This document shows, one piece after another, positions 1 through 8,962 of a stretch of DNA of 64,000 nt; the stretch's first letter is position 1; each line of letters begins with the position of its first letter. This DNA comes from Parasphingorhabdus litoris DSM 22379 (GTDB taxonomy: Bacteria; Pseudomonadota; Alphaproteobacteria; Sphingomonadales; Sphingomonadaceae), in the NCBI RefSeq assembly GCF_020906275.1, contig NZ_CP086727.1:1302001-1366000 (forward strand). The letters are read 5' to 3'. The translations under genes and the position numbers were made by a program. Below the pieces are notes generated by a model, which saw only the letters and a program-made list of their open reading frames with translations, did no database searches and was not told the DNA's origin.

Positions 1-27
1 ATCCGAGTTTATCTGGGTAATTCTAGC

Positions 28-810
28 CTAGGCACCGGCATCACCAACGGATCGGCGATAGAGATGCCAGGTCGCATGCCCAAGCACCGGTAAAATGACG
101 AGCAATCCCAAAAATAGGGGGAGCATAGCGACAAACAGAACGACTGCGATCATGGCAGCCCAGATCAGCATGACAGATTTGTTGGATCGCACCGTGGCCA
201 GGCTGACGATAATGGCCGTGATAAAATCTACTTCGCGATCGACCAACATCGGCAGGCTAATGACCGTAATGGCATAAAAAGCCAGCGCAATAAGGGCGCC
301 GACAGCCGTGCCGACCACCAGCATCGCAATACCCGCCGTTGTTCGAAACAGTTCCAGAGATTCCGATCCGATCCCGGATTCCGCCAGGAAAATCGCAAAA
401 ATACCATGCGCAATCATCAGCCAGAATGCGAACGCTACGAAGAGGATAACACCCATGCTCAATATCTGTTCATCACCCCGGCCCCTCAGCGCGCCGAGAA
501 CAGCGCGCCAGCTCATCGGCATGCCAGCTTCCCGGCGGCGGCTTACTTCATAGAGACCAACGGCGACAAAAGGGGCGAGCAGAGGGAAGCCTGCCGCGAG
601 CGGGACCAACCATGCAATTTCCCCTCTTTCGAAAAGGGCAAAGTAGAGAAACAATCCGGCCGCCACATAAATGGCTCCGAAAAAGAGTCCGAATAAAGGA
701 TAGGCTTTGAAATCATTCCAACCGTTCACCAGCGCGGTTCGCAGGTCACTTATTGTGAGATCATTTGCGACCGTCGCGGGCGCGACCAGAGCTTGCTTGG
801 CTGTGCTCAT
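28..810 (-). CDS. DUF2189 family integral membrane protein
   Basis: A 260-residue polytopic inner-membrane protein. About 40 soluble N-terminal residues are followed by hydrophobic segments near residues 39-60, 67-88, 118-145, 158-190 and 212-245. Length, the N-terminal 'W.DF...P' region and the segment pattern match DUF2189, a family of unknown function common in alphaproteobacteria. A good AGGAGG ribosome-binding site sits just upstream of the ATG at 810, which fixes the start. It is transcribed alone, divergently from the SDR gene at 1051. The family call is by pattern recognition; no function is inferred. Confidence 0.85.
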   Translation of the reverse strand: MSTAKQALVAPATVANDLTISDLRTALVNGWNDFKAYPLFGLFFGAIYVAAGLFLYFALFERGEIAWLVPLAAGFPLLAPFVAVGLYEVSRRREAGMPMSWRAVLGALRGRGDEQILSMGVILFVAFAFWLMIAHGIFAIFLAESGIGSESLELFRTTAGIAMLVVGTAVGALIALAFYAITVISLPMLVDREVDFITAIIVSLATVRSNKSVMLIWAAMIAVVLFVAMLPLFLGLLVILPVLGHATWHLYRRSVGDAGA

Positions 811-1050
811 GACATTCCCTCCTCATGGAAACGTGCGCCAATATTGCCTTAAATTCGTCCCTGTATCAAGTGAGACCCGACAAGCTTGAACGCTTGCGAC
901 GCCGGATTTGCGATCATCTGTGGTTGGTAGATCTGGTGATGACCATCGACTGCCGCTTGCTCGGATCAGGCCGGCACTGGCACAATCATCAGTATTTGCC
1001 ACGGCTTGCTATGGCTACCATCCAGCGAAACATAACAGGAGGGTGGCGAG

Positions 1051-1734
1051 ATGGCTGTAGTTGCAATTACCGGGGCAGGGCGAGGCATTGGATTAGAATT
1101 GACGCGCCAGCACGCCGGGCAGGGCGATAAGGTTTACGCCTTTTTGCGCGATCCCGATGCGGCCAAAACGCTAAACGATATTGCCGCTAAGCATGACGGG
1201 CGGATCATACCCATCATGATGGATGTCGGTGTCGATGCTTCGGTCAAACAAGCCGCTGCCCAGGTCAATGACAAGATCGACATTTTGTATAATGTGGCCG
1301 GTAATGTCGGACCCTTTGCGCCCGAGCTTGAGGAATCCGACTGGACCGCCTGGAATGACGTTTTGAACATCCTGTTGATGGCGCCGCTGCGCGTCCTGCA
1401 GGCTTTGCTTCCGAAAATGGACGCTGGGTCCAAAGTTATGAATTTTTCCAGTCAGCTGGCCGCTTCCTGGTGGCCCTATGGCGGGTTCTATGCCTATGGC
1501 GCTGCGAAAGCCGGTCTCAACCGCATGATGAGATCCGTGGCCATTGATTTGAAAGACCGTGAAATCATCGTTGGCCTTATTCACCCCGGCTATGTCCAAA
1601 CCGATATGGGCGGCCCCGGAGCCGACATAACACCAGAGGAAAGCGCCCAAGGCGTCCGCGCCGTTGCAGACGCATGGACTTTGGAAGAAACCGGCGAATT
1701 CAAACGCTGGAACGGGGAGGCGCATCCGCTTTAA
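1051..1734 (+). CDS. SDR family NAD(P)-dependent oxidoreductase
   Basis: Classical short-chain dehydrogenase, 227 residues. The cofactor motif TGAGRGIG is at about residues 7-14, NVAG (for the usual NNAG) in the middle, SS of the active-site serine region, and the YxxxK pair in YGAAK followed by the usual helix. The PGYVQTDM segment after the catalytic residues is typical. AGGAGG lies a few bases before the ATG. The substrate cannot be read from sequence. The gene stands alone between a divergent membrane protein and a TonB receptor. Confidence 0.9.
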   Translation: MAVVAITGAGRGIGLELTRQHAGQGDKVYAFLRDPDAAKTLNDIAAKHDGRIIPIMMDVGVDASVKQAAAQVNDKIDILYNVAGNVGPFAPELEESDWTAWNDVLNILLMAPLRVLQALLPKMDAGSKVMNFSSQLAASWWPYGGFYAYGAAKAGLNRMMRSVAIDLKDREIIVGLIHPGYVQTDMGGPGADITPEESAQGVRAVADAWTLEETGEFKRWNGEAHPL

Positions 1735-2097
1735 AATCTACTTTCCACGGCTTTATATCAGGTGTCTTTGAAACACGGCAATCGAAACAAGATCTGCCAG
1801 TTGGCGGAAGCTTGGCTATGGCCGATACTAGACATTAAACAATGTAATTCTGTGACCCTAGAAATGCACGTGGGACACTTAGCATGGCGGGAAGCTGTGA
1901 TGATTTGCAGTTTGTCCTGTCAAAAGAGCTAGTGCGAAAAAGCCTAGAAATGCGTGCAATTCCGCCCCGTACTAGTCCTTTAAGCAGTAGCAAATTGTCG
2001 AATGCCACCCATTATGAAGGCGAGTTTAGAGGCAGGGACAATATTCAAAAAAAGCCGTTTCATGGTGACCGCCTGCCTGTGCTCTGGGAGGATTGCT
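1735..2097. other. Intergenic region upstream of TonB receptor
   Basis: 363 bases between the SDR gene and the receptor start. I see no convincing gene. The open frames here overlap the receptor start and have no family resemblance. The region presumably carries the receptor promoter, but I could not find a clear Fur box, riboswitch or strong -35/-10 pair. Confidence 0.5.
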
Positions 2098-4578
2098 ATG
2101 AACAACTTGCCGCTACAAAACGATTCAAATCCTGTATCAAAATTCATCAAATCGACATTGTTCTGTTCGGTGGCAATGGCCACTAGCTGGGTGTCTACCA
2201 CTCCGGCATTTGCCCAATCTGAATCGGTCTCCGATGATGGAAACATCATTGTAGTGACCGCGCGAAAGCAGGAAGAATCGCTACAGGAAGTCCCCGTGGC
2301 TGTTTCCGTCATTGGCGGCGATACTCTTGAAGGATATCGCATTGACGAGGCAGCAGATATTCTCAGCCGCGTTCCGGCCCTTAATGTCCAGATCGGTGGT
2401 TCAGGGGCGGGTGCACAGATTTCACTGCGCGGCGTTGGTTCCAGCAATATTTCAAATGCTTTTGATTCTGCCGTCGCGCTCAATATTGATGGGGTTTCGG
2501 TGAGTACCCAGCGTCTGCTGCAATCGGCGTTTTTCGATGTCGCTCAAATCGAGGTGCTGAAAGGGCCGCAATCTCTCTATTTCGGGAAGGCCGCATCGGC
2601 CGGTGTGTTCTCTCTACGCTCCGCTGACCCGACACCGGATTGGGAGTTTGGTGGCAAGGCTTCCTATGAATTTGAGGAGAGTGGCTACACGGTCGGTGGA
2701 TATATTTCCGGTCCGGTTTCCGACACTCTGGGGATCAGGCTGGCTGCAGAATATCAGGACATTGATAAATATGTCGAATTGCAGAGCAATGTTCCGGCAT
2801 TGGATCGGGATAAGGGATTGACGAACTTCATTGGAAGGCTGACTCTCGATTGGGAACCTACGGACAATTTCAACGCTAACCTCAAACTGAATTACAACCG
2901 CCAGCGTGGTGAATCACTGCTCCAGTTTTCTGACATATTCTGCGGCGGGGACGGGTTGCCGGATCCTTCGGTATTGGGTGTTTTTGGGGTTTCGTTCGCT
3001 CCTACCCATAATTGTAATATCGGAGATAATCGCTTCCCGACACCGGACGGCAATGCAGCGATCAACGTTGTACCAACCGGAACTGTTGGTGCGGATCGCG
3101 ATGACATCAGCCAAGCGTTCAATGACACGGACCTGTTCTTCGCGCGATTGAGCTTTGATGTCGGACTGGGAGAAAATCTCACGCTATCGTCGGTCACGGG
3201 CTATATCGACATGGAGAACGAGTATAATGACTCGTTCAATTCCACCGGACAATTGCCTGATGGCAGCGCGGCTGGTCTCGTGGCGCCATTTCGAAATACA
3301 TTGCAGCAATATACCCAGGAACTGCGCCTGACCAGCGACTATGCTGGTCCGTTCAACTTCATGATTGGTGCATTCTGGGAAAGCCGGGATATCGGTCTGA
3401 GTACCTCGCAAAATGCTTTCAATCCATCTCTCGTCCTGGGACCGGATCCAGTCACCGGCTTCACATTTGACTGGTTTGCTGATCGGCCGATCAAGTCTGA
3501 GGCGCTGTCGCTATTTGGCAGTGCCACTTTTGATTTTGATGATCAATGGCAGCTGTCCGGCGGTGTCCGTTGGACCGACGAACAAAAGAAGACGACAGTC
3601 GCCTTTCCCTATGTGCACAGTTTCATCACAACAGCATTTGGTGCGGTGGGCTCCGGTTTTTTTGCCGGACCGGTGCGGTTTGACGATAGCAATATCTCAC
3701 CAGAAGTGGTGTTGCGCTACAAAGCCAGCGACGATGTGAATATTTATGCCGCGTTTAAAACCGGATTCAAATCCGGCGGCGTTGACAATAATATTCTGCC
3801 AACGGGGGCGATCGTTCCCGGTCTCAATAGTCCCGATCCCGCTGTTGTCGAGGCGTCTGGGGATGCCTTGCGGTTCAATTCCGAAACATCGATCGGAGGT
3901 GAGCTCGGGGTGAAGTCGCAATTTGCAGATCGTACTGTGACTCTGAATGCGACGGCCTATTACTATGTTTTTGATGATCTTCAGGTTCAGAATTTCGACG
4001 TTGCCATTTTCAATTTCGATACGACCAATGCGGGCGAACTGACCACATTGGGCGTGGATGTCGAGTGGGCTTGGGCAACACCGGTTGACGGACTGCGCTT
4101 TTCCGGTGCGGTATCCTGGCTGGATGCAGAGTTTACCGATACTTTTCTGGTGCCGACCAGCGGCGATGACCTGAACGGGCGCAGACCGGCAAGGGCTCCA
4201 AAATTCTCCGGAAATATTGCAATGGATCTGAAGGTGCCCGTGGGCGATGCCCTGCAATTCGGGCTCAGCGCCAACGCGGCTTATAGCGGCTCCTATATCA
4301 CCGCGAACAGCACATTGCAGACCTTCAATGATGCCGTTCGCAATGCCAATGGCGCGCTCAACAATCTGGTACAGGATGACTATGTGACGCTGGACGCTGC
4401 GCTTTCCGTGGGTGATCCGGATGGAAAATGGACCCTGTCTGTTATCGGCAACAACCTGACGGACGAGATATTCATCAACACTGCGGGACCAGCCCCGTTT
4501 GTCGGACCCGGCGATGACCAAATCGTCACGTTGAACCGTGGTCGCCAGATATTTGTAGAGGCCGCTTTCAAATTTTGA
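2098..4578 (+). CDS. TonB-dependent receptor
   Basis: Outer-membrane active-transport receptor of 826 residues. I chose the ATG at 2098 because GGAGG precedes it by about 5 bases and it yields a signal peptide ending in a TPAFAQ-type cleavage site. Upstream in-frame starts would add an unlikely 32 residues. After the signal come a TonB-box-like stretch (IIVVTARK), a plug domain (SLQEVPVAVSVIGG, LRGVG, VEVLKGPQ-like) and a beta-barrel ending in the terminal phenylalanine of outer-membrane proteins. The style is that of the large sphingomonad receptor family; the substrate is unknown. No partner hydrolase lies directly downstream. Confidence 0.93.
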   Translation: MNNLPLQNDSNPVSKFIKSTLFCSVAMATSWVSTTPAFAQSESVSDDGNIIVVTARKQEESLQEVPVAVSVIGGDTLEGYRIDEAADILSRVPALNVQIGGSGAGAQISLRGVGSSNISNAFDSAVALNIDGVSVSTQRLLQSAFFDVAQIEVLKGPQSLYFGKAASAGVFSLRSADPTPDWEFGGKASYEFEESGYTVGGYISGPVSDTLGIRLAAEYQDIDKYVELQSNVPALDRDKGLTNFIGRLTLDWEPTDNFNANLKLNYNRQRGESLLQFSDIFCGGDGLPDPSVLGVFGVSFAPTHNCNIGDNRFPTPDGNAAINVVPTGTVGADRDDISQAFNDTDLFFARLSFDVGLGENLTLSSVTGYIDMENEYNDSFNSTGQLPDGSAAGLVAPFRNTLQQYTQELRLTSDYAGPFNFMIGAFWESRDIGLSTSQNAFNPSLVLGPDPVTGFTFDWFADRPIKSEALSLFGSATFDFDDQWQLSGGVRWTDEQKKTTVAFPYVHSFITTAFGAVGSGFFAGPVRFDDSNISPEVVLRYKASDDVNIYAAFKTGFKSGGVDNNILPTGAIVPGLNSPDPAVVEASGDALRFNSETSIGGELGVKSQFADRTVTLNATAYYYVFDDLQVQNFDVAIFNFDTTNAGELTTLGVDVEWAWATPVDGLRFSGAVSWLDAEFTDTFLVPTSGDDLNGRRPARAPKFSGNIAMDLKVPVGDALQFGLSANAAYSGSYITANSTLQTFNDAVRNANGALNNLVQDDYVTLDAALSVGDPDGKWTLSVIGNNLTDEIFINTAGPAPFVGPGDDQIVTLNRGRQIFVEAAFKF

Positions 4579-4852
4579 GCAGCGATGGTTTTGTAGGTGC
4601 GTTTTCAAATCCAACGTCTGCTATAAACGCAAAAAAAGGGACGTTGGTGACGAATGGATGTCATTTTTGACAGGCAGAATTTCTCGCAGAGCAAGGGCAT
4701 TTCAGTATAATGGCGGTAATAAACCAGTGCAGCGGACCGTCGATCACATTGTTCTTCCACCGATGCCAAATTTCCGATATTGAATAATTGTTAGGAATGG
4801 TCGCGAGCGTGAGAAAGCACAGTTTTGTTCTTATGGAGAGAGATATAGGTCG

Positions 4853-5194
4853 ATGAAGAGAGCATTGGTTTCTGCCACATTGTTAGCGTTGGTTGTCAGT
4901 TCTACAGCTGCTTTTGCTTCGGGCTCCACTGGCCGTGGTACCGCTGGAAATGATTGGGGCACGAAAGTCAAACGAGGCACCAACAGCCTCATCTCAAATG
5001 AGGATCGTCTGCTCGTTCAGGGGCGCGCGCAAGTGCGCCGGTACATTACCTGCAGAAGCTGTGATTATCATAACAAGCTCAATCGTGAAACAGCGCCTGA
5101 AGTTGCTCAGGCCGTGCGCGCTGGTCGCTTTGAGATCAGAGACAATCGCCGTGCCGCCGTGCTCGCCTATATCAAAAAACGCTACGGTATTTGA
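4853..5194 (+). CDS. Small secreted protein with CxxC motif
   Basis: A 113-residue protein I do not recognise. Residues 1-22 form a clear signal peptide (positively charged start, hydrophobic core, AFA cleavage region). The mature part is basic and contains one CRSC pair near residue 65, followed by a YHNKLN segment and a C-terminal helix. The motif resembles a c-type haem site but lacks the required histidine directly after the second cysteine, so haem binding is doubtful. A GGAGAGAG site precedes the ATG. It is likely periplasmic. It stands alone, with a 274-base spacer before it and 372 bases after it. Confidence 0.7.
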   Translation: MKRALVSATLLALVVSSTAAFASGSTGRGTAGNDWGTKVKRGTNSLISNEDRLLVQGRAQVRRYITCRSCDYHNKLNRETAPEVAQAVRAGRFEIRDNRRAAVLAYIKKRYGI

Positions 5195-5566
5195 TCAGAA
5201 AGGAAGAATGGATTGGTCATCAGTCGATTCCAATCCAATAGCGATTGATGAGATTGTGAATGTTCACTTTCGAGATGTTGCGGACATCAATGCGCGGACG
5301 GGATCTCAAAATAAATTCAGGACGATCAAGGTCAATACTCCAATCCGCTTTCCTACATATAGTCCGCTCTGTTACAATCCGCTCATGACACTCCCCAATC
5401 AACTTGTTCGCCCGTGACACCGGCGAAACGGTTCACCGTCACCAATGCTCCACTCAACCGAATTTCACCCCCATTTTGCGCATAAACTGTAGAATTTCTT
5501 GCCGAGCAAATGTCGTGGTTGGCGCACAGCTGACCTAGATGGTACGAGTAGTAAAAAGGGGAAAAA
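5195..5566. other. Intergenic region with inverted repeat
   Basis: 372 bases with no convincing gene. An 8-bp perfect inverted repeat (TGGATTGG and CCAATCCA) lies shortly after the upstream stop, around 5209-5237, but no T-run follows, so it is not a typical terminator. The short minus-strand frame here has no ribosome-binding site or recognisable product. Confidence 0.4.
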
Positions 5567-6511
5567 ATGATGCGTATGATGGTTACTTTGTTGATCGGGG
5601 CGGCCCTTGCGGTGCCCGCTGTAGCGCAGGACTCTGATAAAGACTGGTATCCCAGCAAATATGGTGCGGAAGACACCAAGGGCGCGATGAACAACCTGTC
5701 GCCAGAGGGGACTGTCAACGCGGCCAAGCTAGTAAAGACTGGCAAGACCTATGCTTTGGGCGTGGTAACCGGGCCGACAACCCCGGCCTATCCGCCACGC
5801 TCTTACAGCGCCACAGTGCTGCAGACCAATGACGGGCAGGGCGGGTCGATGGGCGCGAACAAGGTCACCGCGCATGATGATATCATTCATAGCTGGGTTG
5901 GCATCGGGACGCAGATTGATGGTTTTGCGCATCTCGGCATCGACCACAAATATTATAACGGCGTGAAGGGGAGCGATTTTTATTCGCCTGCCGGTGTCAC
6001 GAAATATGGCACGGAGACAATCCTGCCGACTGCGACACGCGGCGTGCTGCTCGATATGACGAAATATTATGGCAAGGCGGTGCTCGATCCCGGCACCGCG
6101 TTTAACCGCGCAGAGATTGACGCAGCGGCGAAGGCAGCGGGCGTGACGATCGGCAAAGGAGATGTGGTGCTGTTCCACACCGGCTGGATGACCAAGAGCA
6201 GCAGCGATCCGCAGGGTTATATTGCGCAGCAGCCGGGACTTGGGGTCCAAGGAGCGGAATATCTGGCGTCACTGGATGTCGTGATGGTGGGCGCGGACAC
6301 TGCGGCACTGGAGGCGATTCCATTCGAGGATCCGACGAAACCCTTTATCGTGCATCAGACTTTGCTCGCTAAACATGGTGTGCACATCTTGGAGAGCATC
6401 AACACGGCGGAGCTTGCTAAAGACGGAGCGACCGAATTCATGTTCGTGCTGGGTCAACCACGCTTTAAGGGCGCAGTGCAAATGGTGATCAATCCGGTGG
6501 CGATACGTTAG
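5567..6511 (+). CDS. Cyclase family protein, kynurenine-formamidase fold
   Basis: A 314-residue putative metal-dependent hydrolase of the cyclase family (PF04199), which includes bacterial kynurenine formamidase. A signal peptide of about 20 residues ends in AVAQ, so it acts in the periplasm. The metal-site region appears as GTQIDGFAHLG near residue 120. GDVVLFHTGW in the middle and the later TAALE stretch are also typical. Secreted members of this family are often of unknown substrate. It is a single gene, convergent with the GFA gene downstream. Confidence 0.88.
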   Translation: MMRMMVTLLIGAALAVPAVAQDSDKDWYPSKYGAEDTKGAMNNLSPEGTVNAAKLVKTGKTYALGVVTGPTTPAYPPRSYSATVLQTNDGQGGSMGANKVTAHDDIIHSWVGIGTQIDGFAHLGIDHKYYNGVKGSDFYSPAGVTKYGTETILPTATRGVLLDMTKYYGKAVLDPGTAFNRAEIDAAAKAAGVTIGKGDVVLFHTGWMTKSSSDPQGYIAQQPGLGVQGAEYLASLDVVMVGADTAALEAIPFEDPTKPFIVHQTLLAKHGVHILESINTAELAKDGATEFMFVLGQPRFKGAVQMVINPVAIR

Positions 6512-6543
6512 CTTATATTGTTCCGAAATTGCGCCTTGGCCGA

Positions 6544-6990
6544 CTATTTCGCTTGTGACGCATATAGCGCTTCCACCTCTGCGCCGGTCAGATTGTTGGT
6601 TTGCTCGGCCAGGCTATAATAGTCGGGTTTGTCGTCAATATAGACCTGCGTTGTGAAGTTGAGGCCATCTTCATCGTCGAAGATTGCGCTGGCGATCAAA
6701 TACTGACCGGGTTCTTTCAACCGGTAATACAAATTGGTGCCGCAGGCTTTGCAAAAGCCCCGCTCCGCCCATTCCGAGGAATTATAAACGGCGATATTGT
6801 CTTCGCCCATGATGGTTACATCGGTGCCGCAATCAAGCTCAAAGGCCGGACCACCACCCCAACGCCGGCACATGTGACAATGGCAAGCGCCGACCTCTGT
6901 GCTGGCCTGATGTGCAGTAATCTGGACCGCTCCGCAGAGGCAATGGCCTTTACGTTCTTTGGTCTCAGCTGGCTTGGGGGGATTGGTCAT
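6544..6990 (-). CDS. GFA family protein (zinc-binding CENP-V/GFA fold)
   Basis: A 148-residue protein of the glutathione-dependent formaldehyde-activating (GFA, PF04828) family. Zinc ligands are visible as GHCLCGAV, the CHCHMCRR cluster, and the CKACGTNLYYR pair. The ATG at 6990 has AGGAGA six bases upstream, so I prefer it to the longer frame from 7023. Most family members have no proven substrate. A second GFA protein lies at 13376-13780; the two are not close copies. Confidence 0.9.
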   Translation of the reverse strand: MTNPPKPAETKERKGHCLCGAVQITAHQASTEVGACHCHMCRRWGGGPAFELDCGTDVTIMGEDNIAVYNSSEWAERGFCKACGTNLYYRLKEPGQYLIASAIFDDEDGLNFTTQVYIDDKPDYYSLAEQTNNLTGAEVEALYASQAK

Positions 6991-7085
6991 CTTCGCTCTC
7001 CTGTTCAATCGCTCGGTAATCATATGGCGGAACAGAGGAGGATGAATTGATCATGGTCAATGAACCAAGCCACCCCGTCAGAGAA

Positions 7086-7235
7086 TCATGACAGCGCCGG
7101 TATGATCCAGACAAAAGACATTGCGATCAGCGCAGCGAGTAATGACACAGCAAGAACCCATCGGACCCCTTGGGGCCGGGTTTTGTTGCTGGCTTCTTTT
7201 TCCGTGACTAAAATTTCATCTCCATGGCGTTCCAT
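7086..7235 (-). CDS. 49-residue single-pass membrane protein
   Basis: A short gene easily missed by length cut-offs. The product starts MERHGDEILVTEKEAS, has a basic stretch (NKTRPQGVRW), then one hydrophobic helix at about residues 26-47 ending in WIIPALS. A GGAAGGAAGG ribosome-binding site lies a few bases before the ATG at 7235, and codon use looks normal. Expected topology is a cytoplasmic N-terminus and an inner-membrane tail. It lies between the GFA and DoxX genes on the same strand. No function can be assigned. Confidence 0.65.
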   Translation of the reverse strand: MERHGDEILVTEKEASNKTRPQGVRWVLAVSLLAALIAMSFVWIIPALS

Positions 7236-7295
7236 TGGGCCTTCCTTCCAAAATTGCCCTCCGATGCAGCTTATAGCACAGATTGGTTGGAATGT

Positions 7296-7754
7296 TCAGA
7301 GAGCCGATGATCTGTGACGAAATGGCCAGTTGGTGACGCCTCCAGCAATCAATGCCCACCAGATGAAAACGGGCTGAAACAATAAACGCGGGCCATGATA
7401 AGCCCAACTCGCTGTTTCGCCGCCAATAGCAATATTGTTGACCGCGTGATTGATGTTCGCTGGATAGACGCAAAGCGCATAAAGGGCGAGGCCTATCCCC
7501 GCGGCATAGCGGATATGTGGCACCAGCCGCGGCGGGATGAGGAGACCAATCGCGCCGGCAATCTCAGCAATGCCGGTCAGGAATACGACCTGTTGGGGAA
7601 AGGGCACCCAGTCCGGGGTGATGGCCATAAACCCGGCTGGGCTTTGGATATGCGCGATACCGGCGATCAGGTAAAAGGCCGTGAGCAGGAAGCGGAAGAA
7701 CCGGCGAACTATTGTCTCCGAAACCGGTGAAGAGTCTCGCCTCTTTGCCGTCAC
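7296..7754 (-). CDS. DoxX family membrane protein
   Basis: 152 residues with four hydrophobic helices and the DoxX-like core (FYLIAGIAHIQSP near residue 27, then GIAEIAGAIGLLIP). Such proteins are inner-membrane quinone-linked or redox-associated subunits; individual roles are mostly unknown. Its ATG overlaps the stop of the upstream ion-channel gene by four bases (ATGA), so the two are translationally coupled. Confidence 0.9.
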   Translation of the reverse strand: MTAKRRDSSPVSETIVRRFFRFLLTAFYLIAGIAHIQSPAGFMAITPDWVPFPQQVVFLTGIAEIAGAIGLLIPPRLVPHIRYAAGIGLALYALCVYPANINHAVNNIAIGGETASWAYHGPRLLFQPVFIWWALIAGGVTNWPFRHRSSAL

Positions 7755-8215
7755 TTGCTACCACCCATACGGTGGACGACGGAGACGAAGAAGGCAGTGG
7801 ACCAGCCCAGCAGAATGATGCCGTTCACGCCCTCGATCGCGGCAACCATACGCCAGCTCTCATTAAGAGCATCGTCATTATAGCCGGTGGTGGCATAGGT
7901 TATCGCAGAGAAATAGACTGCATCGGGTAGGGTCGGAAGCGCGCCAAGTAAAAGATAGACAAAAGCATAGAGCCAGATTTCGATGCCATGGAGCGCAAAC
8001 AGTCCGAGTACCAGGATCAACGTCACCGAGACTCCACGCAGCGACATCGGATGTATATGTTCCTCCGCTTCTTCTCGCGCCTCAATTCTCAAGAGGCGGG
8101 CGAGGCCATACATACCGGTGCCATGGATCAAAACGGTGAGCAGCACCATAGCGGTGCTGACGAGAAGTTCTGCGAGCATATGCGGACTGTGCGCAACGAC
8201 AGGCGGTGCCGTCAA
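7751..8215 (-). CDS. Two-TM potassium-channel-like protein
   Basis: 154 residues of the ion-channel type (PF07885-like). Hydrophobic helices lie near residues 14-40 and 60-92, then a pore helix and filter-like sequence ITYATTGYNDD near residue 108, and a final helix. The filter deviates from canonical TVGYG: the second glycine is replaced by asparagine, so K+ selectivity is uncertain. The start may be the ATG at residue 1 or at MLAEL (residue 13). It forms a two-gene operon with the DoxX gene. Confidence 0.8.
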   Translation of the reverse strand: MTAPPVVAHSPHMLAELLVSTAMVLLTVLIHGTGMYGLARLLRIEAREEAEEHIHPMSLRGVSVTLILVLGLFALHGIEIWLYAFVYLLLGALPTLPDAVYFSAITYATTGYNDDALNESWRMVAAIEGVNGIILLGWSTAFFVSVVHRMGGSK

Positions 8216-8227
8216 GTGGCGATCGGA

Positions 8228-8878
8228 CTAGTCACCCCAAGGTGGCGGCGGAACATCTACTGGCTCGGCCAGATCAAACTCGACGCGGAAGAAACGGGCA
8301 TCGGCCGTTTCAGGGCGGCGCAGTTCATAGGCAAAGCGCGCTTCCTGTTCACCAGGCGGGCTGACTTCTACTGCCCAAGTGTTGGTGACGGATTGATCAA
8401 GGCCTTCTGCCTCGAACAGGGTGATGGACTCTTGATCGACGGGAAATTCCTGACGAATTTCGGTTCCTTCACTGGCTGTGTCGCCGCCATAGTTGGTTAC
8501 GGCATCAAGCGATCCGTCCTCATGGCGATGGCGGTGTTTCAGGCGCAGGCCACCCTCGGTGCGGGTAATGATCCAGGTGCGGGACCGATTCCAGGTGCCG
8601 TCGGCATTGGCGATATGGAAGGGAATTTGAATCTGATTCTGATCGCAGGTTGCGACATGCATGATCATGGGTTGACCTGCCATCTCTGCATCCGCTTCCT
8701 GATTAGTAACCAGCTGTCCCGGGTAAGCTTTGTTGCAGAGCAGAGACAGACGTTCGAAATAAATATCTTGAGGTGATGGATCGGGTGCTGTGGGTGGTGC
8801 ACTCGGTTCACAAGCGGACAAAGTCATGGCGAGGGCCATAGCGGTAGCACCGTTGGCGATTTGTAAAGTATGTTTCAT
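8228..8878 (-). CDS. Putative lipoprotein
   Basis: 216 residues from the ATG at 8878. This start gives a signal peptide with lipobox LSAC at about residues 20-23, followed by a proline-rich linker (EPSAPPTAPDPS). The remainder is soluble with no domain I recognise; it contains a CNKAYPG segment and a second cysteine pair (HVATCD). It is probably anchored to the membrane facing the periplasm. It ends just upstream of the ion-channel gene on the same strand and may belong to that transcription unit. Longer in-frame starts reach into the divergent DUF3429 gene and are unlikely. Confidence 0.75.
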   Translation of the reverse strand: MKHTLQIANGATAMALAMTLSACEPSAPPTAPDPSPQDIYFERLSLLCNKAYPGQLVTNQEADAEMAGQPMIMHVATCDQNQIQIPFHIANADGTWNRSRTWIITRTEGGLRLKHRHRHEDGSLDAVTNYGGDTASEGTEIRQEFPVDQESITLFEAEGLDQSVTNTWAVEVSPPGEQEARFAYELRRPETADARFFRVEFDLAEPVDVPPPPWGD

Positions 8879-8962
8879 AGGGCGTGGTGTTACACGGTAT
8901 CGGCATCTGGGGAAAGAGCCGCGATGGTGGCATTGCAAGGCATATTCGGCTAAGCGCTGGCC

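Noticed and set aside
1884..2186. A 100-residue plus-strand ORF before the TonB receptor
   Set aside because: It overlaps the receptor start and signal peptide, has no ribosome-binding site and no recognisable product.
4598..4631. A terminator after the first TonB receptor (TGCGTTT/AAACGCA)
   Set aside because: The stem is weak, the loop is 20 bases, and it is followed by A's rather than T's on the coding strand.
4667..4711. A promoter with TTGACA and TATAAT before the small secreted gene
   Set aside because: The two hexamers are 33 bases apart, too far to act together.
5220..5420. A 66-residue minus-strand ORF in the spacer before the cyclase gene
   Set aside because: No ribosome-binding site, no family resemblance, and odd composition.
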